From Muribaculaceae bacterium (GTDB taxonomy: Bacteria; Bacteroidota; Bacteroidia; Bacteroidales; Muribaculaceae), in the NCBI GenBank assembly GCA_022509185.1, contig JAFLTS010000006.1, positions 43,331 through 107,330 on the forward strand: a DNA stretch of 64,000 nt, read 5' to 3'. The position numbers and the translations under genes are program-made. Below the pieces are notes generated by a model, which saw only the letters and a program-made list of their open reading frames with translations, made no database searches and was not told where the DNA came from. Positions 35,328 to 44,184 of the stretch are shown one piece after another (the first letter of the stretch is position 1; each line of letters starts with the position of its first letter).

Positions 35328-36311
35328 TTACAACCATTTCTTATAACGGAAAAACCAATAAGTGAGCATTGTGACCAAAACCATCAGGAAAATAGCAAAA
35401 ATATATCCTGCCGGGAGCACCCATCCGTTATGCAGAGGCCATACCCAATCAAGCTCAGGCATGAGTTTGAAGTTCATACCATAAATAGATGCTATAAGAG
35501 TGGGGGGCATGAAAATCACAGCGGCCACCGAAAGGATCTTGACAATCTCATTTTGTTCGATATTGATAAGACCCATAGTAGTATCCTGAAGATAATCCAA
35601 TCGTGAGAAACTTATATCACCATGATTGATTAGGGATTCGGCATCCTTAATCATCAAAGTGAGTCTTTCATTTGAATTTTCAGGAAATCTTTTAGATCTT
35701 ACCACACTGTTCAACACTCTTTCCACATCATAGACATCTTCTCGAAGTGCTGTGGATTTTTCCTGTAACTCATTTATACGATGCAATATAGCTTTGTCAA
35801 TATTACTGCTTGAAGTAATAACTTTAGACAATCGGGTGATTTCACGTGTAAGAAGCTCTTCCATATCGGCATCATAGTCGATAATAGCTTCCAGAATCGT
35901 CATGAAAACACCATAAGCTGTCTCATTTTCTTGCGGACGGAGTTTAATCCTCCTTTCCACATCGTCTAATGCAGTCAGTTCTATCTGATGATAGGTGATC
36001 AAAGTGCCCTCTTTGGTGAGGATGAAAGACAAAGGTTCCGTTTCATAAGTTTTCCCTTTGTCAATATAATAATTGATATTTATTAATATATCATTTACCG
36101 TTTCGGAATATTTAGAAGTGGTTTCAATTTCTTCAGCCTGTTGACGAGTTAGGAATTTCACTGACAACAGACCCTCTAATTTTTTCCTTTCTTCAGGAAG
36201 AGGTCCGGAAAGGTCAATCCACAAAACATCCTGCATTTTTAAATCTGCAAGTGTCTGTCGAGTCAAACCTTTCTCTATCCGGTTATCTTCCTTGAAAAAA
36301 ACTGTGACCAT
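35328..36311 (-). CDS. corA: CorA-type magnesium/cobalt transporter
   Basis: 327 residues. A large cytoplasmic N-terminal domain (alpha-beta, then long helices ITRLSKVITSSSNIDKAILHRINELQEKSTALREDVYDVERVL) leads to two C-terminal membrane helices. The signature IYGMNFKLMPE contains the GMN selectivity motif, and the second helix is YIFAIFLMVLVTMLTYWFF, ending in a basic tail. It works as a pentameric Mg2+ channel. Its start is four bases after the rnr stop, so it is in an operon with rnr. Confidence 0.94.
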   Translation of the reverse strand: MVTVFFKEDNRIEKGLTRQTLADLKMQDVLWIDLSGPLPEERKKLEGLLSVKFLTRQQAEEIETTSKYSETVNDILININYYIDKGKTYETEPLSFILTKEGTLITYHQIELTALDDVERRIKLRPQENETAYGVFMTILEAIIDYDADMEELLTREITRLSKVITSSSNIDKAILHRINELQEKSTALREDVYDVERVLNSVVRSKRFPENSNERLTLMIKDAESLINHGDISFSRLDYLQDTTMGLINIEQNEIVKILSVAAVIFMPPTLIASIYGMNFKLMPELDWVWPLHNGWVLPAGYIFAIFLMVLVTMLTYWFFRYKKWL

Positions 36312-36315
36312 TCAG

Positions 36316-38544
36316 TTATTTCTTCCTCTTTCTACTTTTTTTCTCATTCCTTCCCGAAGCCTTGGCTTCTTTTTGAGGTAAGGGTTTATTAGGATTACCC
36401 TCGTCAACCACTAAAGCAAAATCAAGTTGTTTCTTATCAAGATCTGCCCTGGCCACTTGCACTCTTACTATATCTCCGAGAGTGTATTTATTATGATATT
36501 TTCTTCCGATAAGGCAGAAATTCTTTTCATCAAAATCATAGTAGTCGTCTGCCAGGTCTCTTACGGGCACAAGACCTTCACATTTGTTTTCATCGAGTTC
36601 CACATAAAATCCCCATTCTGTCACAGCCGAGATCACGCCTTCATACACTTCTCCCAGTTTATCTTGCATAAACTCCACCTGTTTGTAACGTATGGAAGCT
36701 CTTTCAGCATTGGCAGCAAGTTGTTCCATTTCGGAGGAATGTTTACATTGATCCTCCACCTTGATTTTATCGGCGCTTCTTCCTCCTTCTGCATATTTAG
36801 CCAGCAGACGGTGAACCATCATATCCGGATAACGCCTTATGGGAGAGGTGAAATGGGTATAATAAGGAACTGCCAGTCCATAGTGGCCAACGTTTTCGGT
36901 GGTATACATGGCTTTAGCCATACTTCTAATTGCCAGGATCGACAGCATATTTTCTTCACCTCTTCCTTTTACGTCACGGAGAAGCCGGTTGATTCCTTTG
37001 TTCACATCTTTAGGAGAACCCTCCGTTTTTACTTTAAAACCGAACCGTGCTGCTATCTGAGAGAAATTAGAAATCTTTTCAGGATCAGGATTGTCGTGCA
37101 CACGGTATACGAATGTCTTTGCTTTCTTCCCCTTAGGCACTTTCCCGATGTGTTCCGCCACTGTTATATTAGCCAGAAGCATGAATTCCTCTATAAGTTT
37201 GTTGGCATCCTTGGATTCCTTGAAGAAAACACTTACAGGCTTACCATTTTTATCTATCTCAAACCTCACCTCAGCACGGTCGAATTCCAAAGCACCGTTT
37301 TCATAGCGTCGGTGCCTTAGTTCTTTGGCAAGTTTGTCAAGAGTAAGTATCTCGTCTTTAAATTCTCCGTTACCGGTTTCAATAATATTTTGGGCCTCTT
37401 CGTATGTGAATCTCCGGTCGGATCTTATCACTGTTCTGACTATGCGACTGTTGATAACATTTGCTTTGTCGTCCATCTCGAAGATCGTGGAGTAAGTGAG
37501 TTTCTCTTCATTAGGACGTAAAGAACATATTCCGTTTGAAAGATGTTCAGGAAGCATTGGTATGGTCCGGTCTACCAAATAAACGCTCGTAGCTCTTTGC
37601 CTGGCCTCTTTTTCTATTATAGAAGTTGGAGTTACATAATGAGTGACATCAGCAATGTGAACTCCCACCTCCCAGTTTCCATTCTTTAACTTTCTGATAG
37701 ACAATGCATCATCAAAATCTTTAGCGTCACGTGGGTCTATTGTGAAGGTAGTGACATTTCTAAAATCTTCTCTTTTTGCTATCTCAGCGGGAGTGATGCC
37801 TGCTCCTATTTCATTAGCTGCTTTTTCTACATTGGCTGGATAAGAATAAGGAAGACCAAACTCAGCGAGGATGGCATGCATCTCTGCATTATTCTCGCCT
37901 TTCTGACCCAGTATATCCACCACCTCTCCTTTGGGATTCATCTCCTCATCACGCCATTGTGTAATCCTGACAATAGCCTTGTCACCTGTCTTTCCTCCTT
38001 TAAGTTTGGAACGTGGTATAATGATATCTGCAGCCAGAAATTTGGAATCCGTAACCAATGAGGCATAATTTTTTTCCACATTGAGGGTACCGATGAAAAC
38101 TTGTTCTTTGGGTTCCACTATTTCTATTACCTTGGCTTCAGGTTCCTGACCCTTTTTATGAGCCGAGATTTCAACTCTTACTTTGTCACCGTTTAGTGCA
38201 TGACGTGAATTTCGTTCAGCCACGAATATAAGCTCATCATCTATCATTACACCATTGCGGCCGTTGCTTCTTCTAACGAATTCTCCGATATTTTCCGTAC
38301 CACGGTTGCTGTTTGCCTTATATTTACCCAGACCCACTTCCTGAATCATTTCTGCAGCAGCAAGGGCGTCAAGAATATTTATCACATCCATTCTGTTGGA
38401 GGGATGTGTGGCATTTATAGCAAAGGCAATCTGTTTGTAATTAAATGATTGCTTATTTTCTTTCTCAAGAAAATTCAATATAAGCCGCTCCAAATCGCTT
38501 TTCTTTATTTTCGGCGAGCTCTCTTTTTTTGATTTTATTCCCAT
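36316..38544 (-). CDS. rnr: Ribonuclease R
   Basis: 742 residues. Processive 3'-5' exoribonuclease that degrades structured RNA. Order of parts: N-terminal winged-helix domain, cold-shock domains, the RNB catalytic core with TFTIDPRDAKDFDDALSIRKL (Asp cluster for Mg2+), RQRATSVYLVDRTIPMLPEHLSNGICSLRPNEEKL and FTSPIRRYPDMMVHRLLA, then an S1 domain (GEVYEGVISAVTEWGFYVEL), and a basic Lys/Arg tail. Full length. First gene of a likely rnr-corA operon. Confidence 0.96.
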   Translation of the reverse strand: MGIKSKKESSPKIKKSDLERLILNFLEKENKQSFNYKQIAFAINATHPSNRMDVINILDALAAAEMIQEVGLGKYKANSNRGTENIGEFVRRSNGRNGVMIDDELIFVAERNSRHALNGDKVRVEISAHKKGQEPEAKVIEIVEPKEQVFIGTLNVEKNYASLVTDSKFLAADIIIPRSKLKGGKTGDKAIVRITQWRDEEMNPKGEVVDILGQKGENNAEMHAILAEFGLPYSYPANVEKAANEIGAGITPAEIAKREDFRNVTTFTIDPRDAKDFDDALSIRKLKNGNWEVGVHIADVTHYVTPTSIIEKEARQRATSVYLVDRTIPMLPEHLSNGICSLRPNEEKLTYSTIFEMDDKANVINSRIVRTVIRSDRRFTYEEAQNIIETGNGEFKDEILTLDKLAKELRHRRYENGALEFDRAEVRFEIDKNGKPVSVFFKESKDANKLIEEFMLLANITVAEHIGKVPKGKKAKTFVYRVHDNPDPEKISNFSQIAARFGFKVKTEGSPKDVNKGINRLLRDVKGRGEENMLSILAIRSMAKAMYTTENVGHYGLAVPYYTHFTSPIRRYPDMMVHRLLAKYAEGGRSADKIKVEDQCKHSSEMEQLAANAERASIRYKQVEFMQDKLGEVYEGVISAVTEWGFYVELDENKCEGLVPVRDLADDYYDFDEKNFCLIGRKYHNKYTLGDIVRVQVARADLDKKQLDFALVVDEGNPNKPLPQKEAKASGRNEKKSRKRKK

Positions 38545-38650
38545 ATACGGTGATATCTTTTACTTAGACGGTTTTAATATTCTGTTAAAAATATAACAAA
38601 TGATATAAAGATAAAGGTTTCAGTTTTAAAAAATAATTAGAGTAAAAGAT

Positions 38651-40702
38651 TTAATCGGACTTCTTTTCTTCGCTCTTACCCGTGAAATATTCTTTTATAA
38701 GCTTTGCCTTCGCGTTGCCCACCACATTGGAAAGATCTTCGATTGAAGCCTCTTTTATCTTCTTTAGGCTTTTGAATTTCAACATAAGAGTCTTAGCCGT
38801 GGCCTCACCTATTCCCTTAATATTAAATAATTCGGAACTTATCTGCCCCTTTGAACGCCGCAGCCTATGATGTGTGATTCCGAATCTGTGGGCTTCATCA
38901 CGCAAGGCTTGCACCACCTGCAGACTCCGGCTTTTCTTATCGATATATAAAGGATACTGGTCGCCGGGATAATATATTTCTTCCAATCGTTTGGCAATAC
39001 CCACTAAAGCTACTTTTCCCCGGATACCCATTTCATCGAAAGCCTCGACTGCTGCACTCAACTGTCCTTTACCACCATCCACAACAACCAACTGAGGCAA
39101 ATCCTCACCTTCTGTAATCATTCGGGAATACCTTCGATGAAGCACCTCTTTCATTGAAGCAAAGTCGTCAGGCCCTTCCACGGTTTTAATTATGAAATGA
39201 CGGTAATCTTTTTTAGATGGCTTACCGTTTCTGAACACTACACAACTGGCCACCGGATTTGTGCCTTGAATATTGGAATTATCGAAACACTCTATATGGC
39301 GAGGCTGAACTTCCAGACGAAAATCTTTTTTCATCTGCTCCATAAGTTTTTCAACACCTCTCTCGGGATCCAGCTTCTCGGCCATTTTTTCCTTATCAGT
39401 CATATATTGTTTGACATTTCTCATGCCAACCTCCAGAATCTTCTTTTTATCCCCTCTTTTAGGCACTACGAAACTAACTCCTTCGAATTCCACATCCGGC
39501 AGGAATGGCACAATCACCTCAGAAAACTTCCTATCAAATCTTCTCGATATTTCAGCAACGGCTAAAGAAAGAATCTCTTCCTTTGTTTCGGCCAATTTAC
39601 GGCGGAATTCCATATTGAGGCTTTGCACCACAGCTCCGTGATGAAGATGCATGAAATTCACGAAAGCTGAATCTCCCGATTCTTCATAAGCAAACATATC
39701 AGCATCTTCTTCCGGTGAAGCTATTACAGTCTTGGAATTATATTTTTTTACACTTTCATATTGTTCTTTCACCACCTGAGCATCTTCGAACTTCCACTCT
39801 TCGCTCAGTCGGTTCATCTCCTCTTTCAAATGGTTTTCAAGCAAAACAGTTTCTCCGTTAAGAATCTGCTTTATTTTGGAGATATATTGCCCATATTCTT
39901 CAGGACTTACGAAACCCCGGCAAGGACCGGTGCATTTCTTAATATGATAATCTAGACAAAGACGATATTTTCCTTGAGCTATCTTTTTTTCTTCCAGATT
40001 ATGAATACAGCTTCTCAAAGGGAAAACGTCACGGATCAACTGAAGCATCATACGGGCGTTATGTACGCTGCTATACGGACCAAAATATTTAGCATTCAAC
40101 CCTTTCTCTCTGGTCATGAATACCCTCGGATATAATTCCTTGGTGACCACAATCCAGGGATATGATTTATCATCCTTGAGCAATACATTGAAATGAGGCT
40201 TATAAGCCTTGATCATTGCGTTCTCCAGATGAAGAGCATCCTCTTCAGAAGTGACTACAATAAACCTCAAATCTACAATACTCCTAACCAAAAGGTTGGT
40301 TCTTACGGAATCATGCCTGCGGTTGAAATAAGAAGAGACCCTTCTTTTAAGCCTTTTAGCCTTACCTACATAGATAACCTTCCCGTTTTTATCGAGATAG
40401 ATATATACTCCTGGAGCTTCAGGCAGATTGAGTATTTTTTCCCGGAGATGGTTGCCGGGATGATTATTCAACAAATCCTCCCGTGTTCTGTCTGGCTGAA
40501 TTTCTATTCCAAATTTTCCGGATTCATCGATATTTCTTCCCACTCCTGCCAATATTTCCTTCACAGATCTGTCCACTTCCTCAGGATTAGCCACAAGTGA
40601 CACATTACTCTCTCCATCCGAAAGAATATTATCAAGTTCAGTAGCCTTATCAACAGGAGTCTTCAAATAATCTTTTTCAGAAACCTCCATAATCGATTTC
40701 AA
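38651..40702 (-). CDS. uvrC: UvrABC excinuclease subunit C, with N-terminal extension
   Basis: 683 residues; an alternative ATG is four codons downstream. Makes both cuts in nucleotide excision repair. The GIY-YIG domain begins only near residue 85 (LREKILNLPEAPGVYIYLDK, then GKVIYVGKAKRLKRRVSSYF). The Cys-rich insert (CLDYHIKKCTGPCRG), the UvrB-binding region, the RNase H-like endonuclease domain (IECFDNSNIQGTNPVASCVVF, LVVDGGKGQLSAA) and the C-terminal helix-hairpin-helix (SELFNIKGIGEATAKTLMLKF) follow. Usual UvrC is about 600 residues, so the first 85 are extra; if translation starts later, no good Met is available near residue 80. Confidence 0.94.
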   Translation of the reverse strand: MKSIMEVSEKDYLKTPVDKATELDNILSDGESNVSLVANPEEVDRSVKEILAGVGRNIDESGKFGIEIQPDRTREDLLNNHPGNHLREKILNLPEAPGVYIYLDKNGKVIYVGKAKRLKRRVSSYFNRRHDSVRTNLLVRSIVDLRFIVVTSEEDALHLENAMIKAYKPHFNVLLKDDKSYPWIVVTKELYPRVFMTREKGLNAKYFGPYSSVHNARMMLQLIRDVFPLRSCIHNLEEKKIAQGKYRLCLDYHIKKCTGPCRGFVSPEEYGQYISKIKQILNGETVLLENHLKEEMNRLSEEWKFEDAQVVKEQYESVKKYNSKTVIASPEEDADMFAYEESGDSAFVNFMHLHHGAVVQSLNMEFRRKLAETKEEILSLAVAEISRRFDRKFSEVIVPFLPDVEFEGVSFVVPKRGDKKKILEVGMRNVKQYMTDKEKMAEKLDPERGVEKLMEQMKKDFRLEVQPRHIECFDNSNIQGTNPVASCVVFRNGKPSKKDYRHFIIKTVEGPDDFASMKEVLHRRYSRMITEGEDLPQLVVVDGGKGQLSAAVEAFDEMGIRGKVALVGIAKRLEEIYYPGDQYPLYIDKKSRSLQVVQALRDEAHRFGITHHRLRRSKGQISSELFNIKGIGEATAKTLMLKFKSLKKIKEASIEDLSNVVGNAKAKLIKEYFTGKSEEKKSD

Positions 40703-40736
40703 ATAAACTAAGCCGATGAAACCGAGAAAAATTTTT

Positions 40737-41261
40737 CTAATATTTCAAAAGTGAAGTGATTTCACAATCTTTCGGAAGATTCTTTCTTCCATCAAGCGCT
40801 GTTAGTTCTACTATAAAATTAATATAGATTTTCTTGGGATTCATACTTTTTACAAGATCATAACAAGCAGCCATCGTACCTCCGGTTGCCAATAGGTCAT
40901 CATGAAGCACCACCACATCTTCCGGGCCAATAGCATCCCGATGAAGTTCAATCGTATCTACCCCATATTCTTTAGCAAAGGCTTTCTTAATAGTAACCGA
41001 AGGCAACTTTCCCGGTTTTCTTGCCGGCACAAAACCTGCACCCAACTCAAAAGCCATAATACTTCCTCCTATAAAACCCCTGGATTCTATTCCCACAATT
41101 TTTGTCACCCCCTTATTTTCATATAAAGCCTTCAATTCTTCTCCCATTAAATGGAGCGCTTCAGGATTTTTAATCATGGTTGTAAGATCGCGGAAAATAA
41201 TTCCCTTAGTAGGAAAATCAGGCACATCCCTGATCAATGATTTTAATTCTTCAAGCTTCAT
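40737..41261 (-). CDS. apt: Adenine phosphoribosyltransferase
   Basis: 174 residues from the ATG at 41261. The frame opens at 41318, but that segment reads through the parS-like palindrome and is not part of the family. Salvages adenine with PRPP to AMP. VPDFPTKGIIFRDLTTMIKNPEA is the typical start, VGIESRGFIGGSIMAFELGAGFVPARKPGKLP the adenine side, and EDVVVLHDDLLATGGTMAACYDLV the PRPP motif. Length matches the family. A -7 box lies in the 3' end of mnmG. Confidence 0.95.
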   Translation of the reverse strand: MKLEELKSLIRDVPDFPTKGIIFRDLTTMIKNPEALHLMGEELKALYENKGVTKIVGIESRGFIGGSIMAFELGAGFVPARKPGKLPSVTIKKAFAKEYGVDTIELHRDAIGPEDVVVLHDDLLATGGTMAACYDLVKSMNPKKIYINFIVELTALDGRKNLPKDCEITSLLKY

Positions 41262-41294
41262 ATTTCTGTCTGTTTTAATTGATTCCAAATTAAT

Positions 41295-41310
41295 TGTTCC
41301 ACGTGGAACA
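41295..41310. promoter_or_regulatory. Perfect parS-like palindrome
   Basis: TGTTCCACGTGGAACA is a perfect 16-bp palindrome matching the ParB-binding parS pattern (TGTTnCACGTGnAACA). It is between mnmG and the apt start. parS sites lie near the chromosome origin and load ParB/SMC for segregation. Confidence 0.75.
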
Positions 41311-41330
41311 CTTTTCATACTTTCGCTTTT

Positions 41331-43283
41331 TTATCTGTGAAGCAAAATTAAAAGTAAATTTATATCAGAAGGAGAAACTCCGGGGATACGGGAAGCTTGC
41401 CCTATTGTAGCCGGCCTAATTTTCTGCAATTTTTGTCGGGATTCTGTTGAAAGAGATGTCAATTTCATATAGTCTATATTCTCAGGCAATTTCACATATT
41501 CAAGTCTTAATGCTTTTTCTGCCAACTCTCGTTCCCTCAAAATGTAACCACCATATTTTATTAGAATTTCGGCACTCTCTATGATTTCATAGCGACGTCC
41601 TTCCTCCACCTCTTCCAGACGTTTTCCAATTTGTGGAAGCATACTTAGTTTTTCATAGTCCAGTTGAGGACGCTTGATGAGGTCTGATAATTTAACCGAT
41701 GACTCAATCGGAGTGGTACCATTGCTCACAAGAAGGGCGTTCACTTCATCCGTTGCCTTTATTAAGGTTTCCTCGCTCCATTTTATCAGAGAGTCCCGTT
41801 GTTCCTTCTTACTTAGCATGGCTTGGTATCTGCTTTCATCAGCCAATCCAATCTCATGACCTATCGGCGTAAGACGCATATCTGCATCATCTTGCCGTAA
41901 TAGTATACGGTATTCGGCCCTGGATGTGAACATTCGGTAAGGCTCATCAACACCCTTCATTACCAGATCATCTATCAACACACCGATATATGCCTGATCT
42001 CTTTGCAGAATTAAGGGTACCCGGTTCTGAATTGATAATGCTGCATTGATACCGGCCAATAATCCTTGAGCTGCAGCCTCCTCATAACCGGTGGTTCCAT
42101 TTACCTGGCCTGCAAAATATAATCCCTCGACTAACTTAGTCTGTAAATCATGGGTAAGCTGCGTGGGATCGAAATAATCATACTCGATAGCATAACCCGG
42201 ACGATACATCTGTACATTTCTTAATGCAGGAGTCTGTTGAAGAGACTCCAGTTGTATCTCCCAGGGGAAAGAACTGGAGAAACCATTTACATAAAATTCA
42301 TTCGAGTCTTCACCTTCCGGCTCGAGAAACAATTGATGACTTTCCTTATCGGGAAAAGTAACAATTTTAGTTTCAATACTGGGACAATATCGGGGTCCGG
42401 TACTGTTTATCTGTCCGTTGTATAATGGTGATCGGTCAAGGTTTTTTCTTAATATTTCATGACCTTCCGGTGTAGTATGCACAATAAAACAACTTCTCGG
42501 TTGTAATATTCTTTGTATTTCCGGTAAAAAGGAGAATTTATGGAAATCCCGATATAATAATGTCATATGAGGGCCCGCTACTCCATTTATATTTTCTCCA
42601 TTCTCAACAACACTATCATCTCCATCTTGCCGTTGTGTTTTGTTAAAATCTATGGATCTGCCATCGATACGTGCCGGAGTACCCGTTTTTAGTCTTAAAA
42701 CCTCAAATCCGATATGTGCCAATTGGTCGGACAAACCTTTGGAGCTTGATTCAGAGATTCTTCCACCTTCTACCCGGACTTCTCCAAAATGCATCAATCC
42801 ATTAAGGAAAGTTCCTGCTGTAAGAATTACTTTCTTCGATTTAAAAACAAAACCTAATGATGTTTTTACTCCTTCAATTTTTAATTTTCCTTTACCAGAA
42901 AAAATAAATTCTGCTACTGTATCTTGAAATAAATCCAGACCATCTGTTTTTTCTAGTACGCTTCTCCAAAGATTTGAAAATTTTTCTCTGTCACTTTGGC
43001 ATCTTGGTGACCAAACGGCGGGTCCTTTTGATCTATTGAGCATTCGGAACTGAATAGCGGTTAGATCAGAAATTTTTCCCATTTGCCCTCCCAAGGCATC
43101 TATTTCCCTTACAATCTGTCCTTTTGCTATTCCACCGACTGCCGGATTACAAGACATTTGGGCAATACGGTTTAAATCAGTGGTGATCAATAATGTAGAG
43201 ACACCCATCTTTGCGGCTGCAACGGCTGCCTCACAACCTGCATGGCCACCACCCACTACTATAACATCATAGTCAAATTTCAT
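41331..43283 (-). CDS. mnmG: tRNA uridine-5-carboxymethylaminomethyl modification enzyme, large subunit
   Basis: 650 residues. With MnmE it builds the cmnm5 group at wobble U34 of several tRNAs. The FAD-binding N-terminus is YDVIVVGGGHAGCEAAVAAAKMG, then MSCNPAVGGIAKGQIVREIDALGG and RCQSDREKFSNLWR (the conserved Cys region). The middle has TSRAEYRILLRQDDADMRLTPIG, and the C-terminal domain ends IPGVSPSDINLLLILL. Full length. Its start overlaps the ybeY stop by four bases (ATGA), so the two are coupled. Confidence 0.97.
   Translation of the reverse strand: MKFDYDVIVVGGGHAGCEAAVAAAKMGVSTLLITTDLNRIAQMSCNPAVGGIAKGQIVREIDALGGQMGKISDLTAIQFRMLNRSKGPAVWSPRCQSDREKFSNLWRSVLEKTDGLDLFQDTVAEFIFSGKGKLKIEGVKTSLGFVFKSKKVILTAGTFLNGLMHFGEVRVEGGRISESSSKGLSDQLAHIGFEVLRLKTGTPARIDGRSIDFNKTQRQDGDDSVVENGENINGVAGPHMTLLYRDFHKFSFLPEIQRILQPRSCFIVHTTPEGHEILRKNLDRSPLYNGQINSTGPRYCPSIETKIVTFPDKESHQLFLEPEGEDSNEFYVNGFSSSFPWEIQLESLQQTPALRNVQMYRPGYAIEYDYFDPTQLTHDLQTKLVEGLYFAGQVNGTTGYEEAAAQGLLAGINAALSIQNRVPLILQRDQAYIGVLIDDLVMKGVDEPYRMFTSRAEYRILLRQDDADMRLTPIGHEIGLADESRYQAMLSKKEQRDSLIKWSEETLIKATDEVNALLVSNGTTPIESSVKLSDLIKRPQLDYEKLSMLPQIGKRLEEVEEGRRYEIIESAEILIKYGGYILRERELAEKALRLEYVKLPENIDYMKLTSLSTESRQKLQKIRPATIGQASRIPGVSPSDINLLLILLHR
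41343..41350 (-). promoter_or_regulatory. Putative -7 box (TAATTTTG) for apt
   Basis: The minus strand reads TAATTTTG inside the last codons of mnmG, about 80 bases upstream of the apt start. The parS-like palindrome would lie in the apt leader. Confidence 0.4.
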
Positions 43284-43717
43284 AATTCAGTTGTAAAGGT
43301 TAGTTTATTCCACAACAGTAAGGCTTCGTTTTCGTGATGTTCCATAATGGCTCTCTGTCCCTCGCCCTTGTCGTCAATTCCGCATAAATGTAACAAGCCA
43401 TGCACTATTACTCTTAACAGTTCCGTGTCATAATTTTCCTTAAGAAGTTCTGAGTTGCTTTTCACGGTGTCAAGCGAGATGAATATATCACCTCCTACCC
43501 TATCCCTACGGCTATAGTCGAAAGTTATGATATCTGTGAAATAATCATGATTAAGAAATTCTTTGTTCACTCTCAATATCTCTTCATCATCACAAAATAA
43601 ATAATTCAGATTTCCTATCTTTTTGTTATGTAAAGCGGCTACCTGTCCAAGCCAATCTTCCACCTTAGCGAAGTCAAGAGTTGGCATGGAAACATTTTTT
43701 ATCTCAAAAGAAATCAT
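43280..43717 (-). CDS. ybeY: rRNA maturation endoribonuclease YbeY
   Basis: 145 residues. Zinc-dependent RNase involved in 16S rRNA 3'-end processing and ribosome quality control. The motif RVIVHGLLHLCGIDDKGEGQRAIM (His-x3-His-x5-His pattern, the last ligand being Asp here in LCGIDD) and LNHDYFTDIITFDYS are diagnostic. YbeY usually has HGxLHLxGYDH; the third His appears replaced in GIDD. It overlaps mnmG by four bases. Confidence 0.92.
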   Translation of the reverse strand: MISFEIKNVSMPTLDFAKVEDWLGQVAALHNKKIGNLNYLFCDDEEILRVNKEFLNHDYFTDIITFDYSRRDRVGGDIFISLDTVKSNSELLKENYDTELLRVIVHGLLHLCGIDDKGEGQRAIMEHHENEALLLWNKLTFTTEL

Positions 43718-43737
43718 ACGGGGAAAATGAGCTTATG

Positions 43738-43745
43738 CAAATATA
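43738..43745 (-). promoter_or_regulatory. Putative -7 box (TATATTTG) for ybeY-mnmG
   Basis: The minus strand reads TATATTTG, 20 bases upstream of the ybeY start. Confidence 0.5.
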
Positions 43746-44123
43746 CATAAAAAACATAAATTTATTAATCTGGCTGTTTTCCTCTCTTTCGTATTTATTG
43801 AGTCGCTCTCTATGATATTTTATTTAAGGATATAAAACCCTGATTATAAGCTAGTTATTATGCCAATATCCTTATTTAAGCGCTATGAGAAGCCAATATT
43901 TAATTTTGTATGATCTACTATTCATGTATTTCAAAGGCTTGATTACCTAAATCTGTGATGTGAAGTTAAAATCCCTGGTAAATTGATTTCATGATTTGAT
44001 AAATAAAAAATGAAAAAAATTATTTTAATAATTTTTTTGTGAACCATTCAAACTGATACAATGTTATAATATCAGAAAATCGTTTCATGATGTTAGGTTA
44101 GTTTGAAAGTATTATGGAAAAGG

Positions 44124-44149
44124 AAGCGGCCGATGTGAATCGTCCGCTT
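44124..44149 (-). terminator. Terminator of the type I restriction operon
   Basis: AAGCGG (44124-44129) pairs with CCGCTT (44144-44149), with an inner CGAT/ATCG stem and one mismatch. It lies 35 bases past the hsdR stop, and T-rich sequence follows on both strands. Confidence 0.6.
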
Positions 44150-44184
44150 TATTATTTTTACTATTCTCAAAAGTACCGGAACGC

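Larger units (their letters stand above)
43718..44184. other. Intergenic region between hsdR and ybeY
   Basis: 467 bases of AT-rich sequence with no gene. It holds the ybeY promoter box (43738-43745) and the hsdR terminator (44124-44149). A stretch at about 44026-44065 (GTGAACCATTC, then TTATAATA) loosely resembles one at 55744-55775 upstream of the putative RNA. Confidence 0.5.

Noticed and set aside
36427..37320. A 297-codon frame opposite rnr.
   Set aside because: It is antisense to strongly conserved ribonuclease R motifs and has an implausible His/Phe-rich composition.
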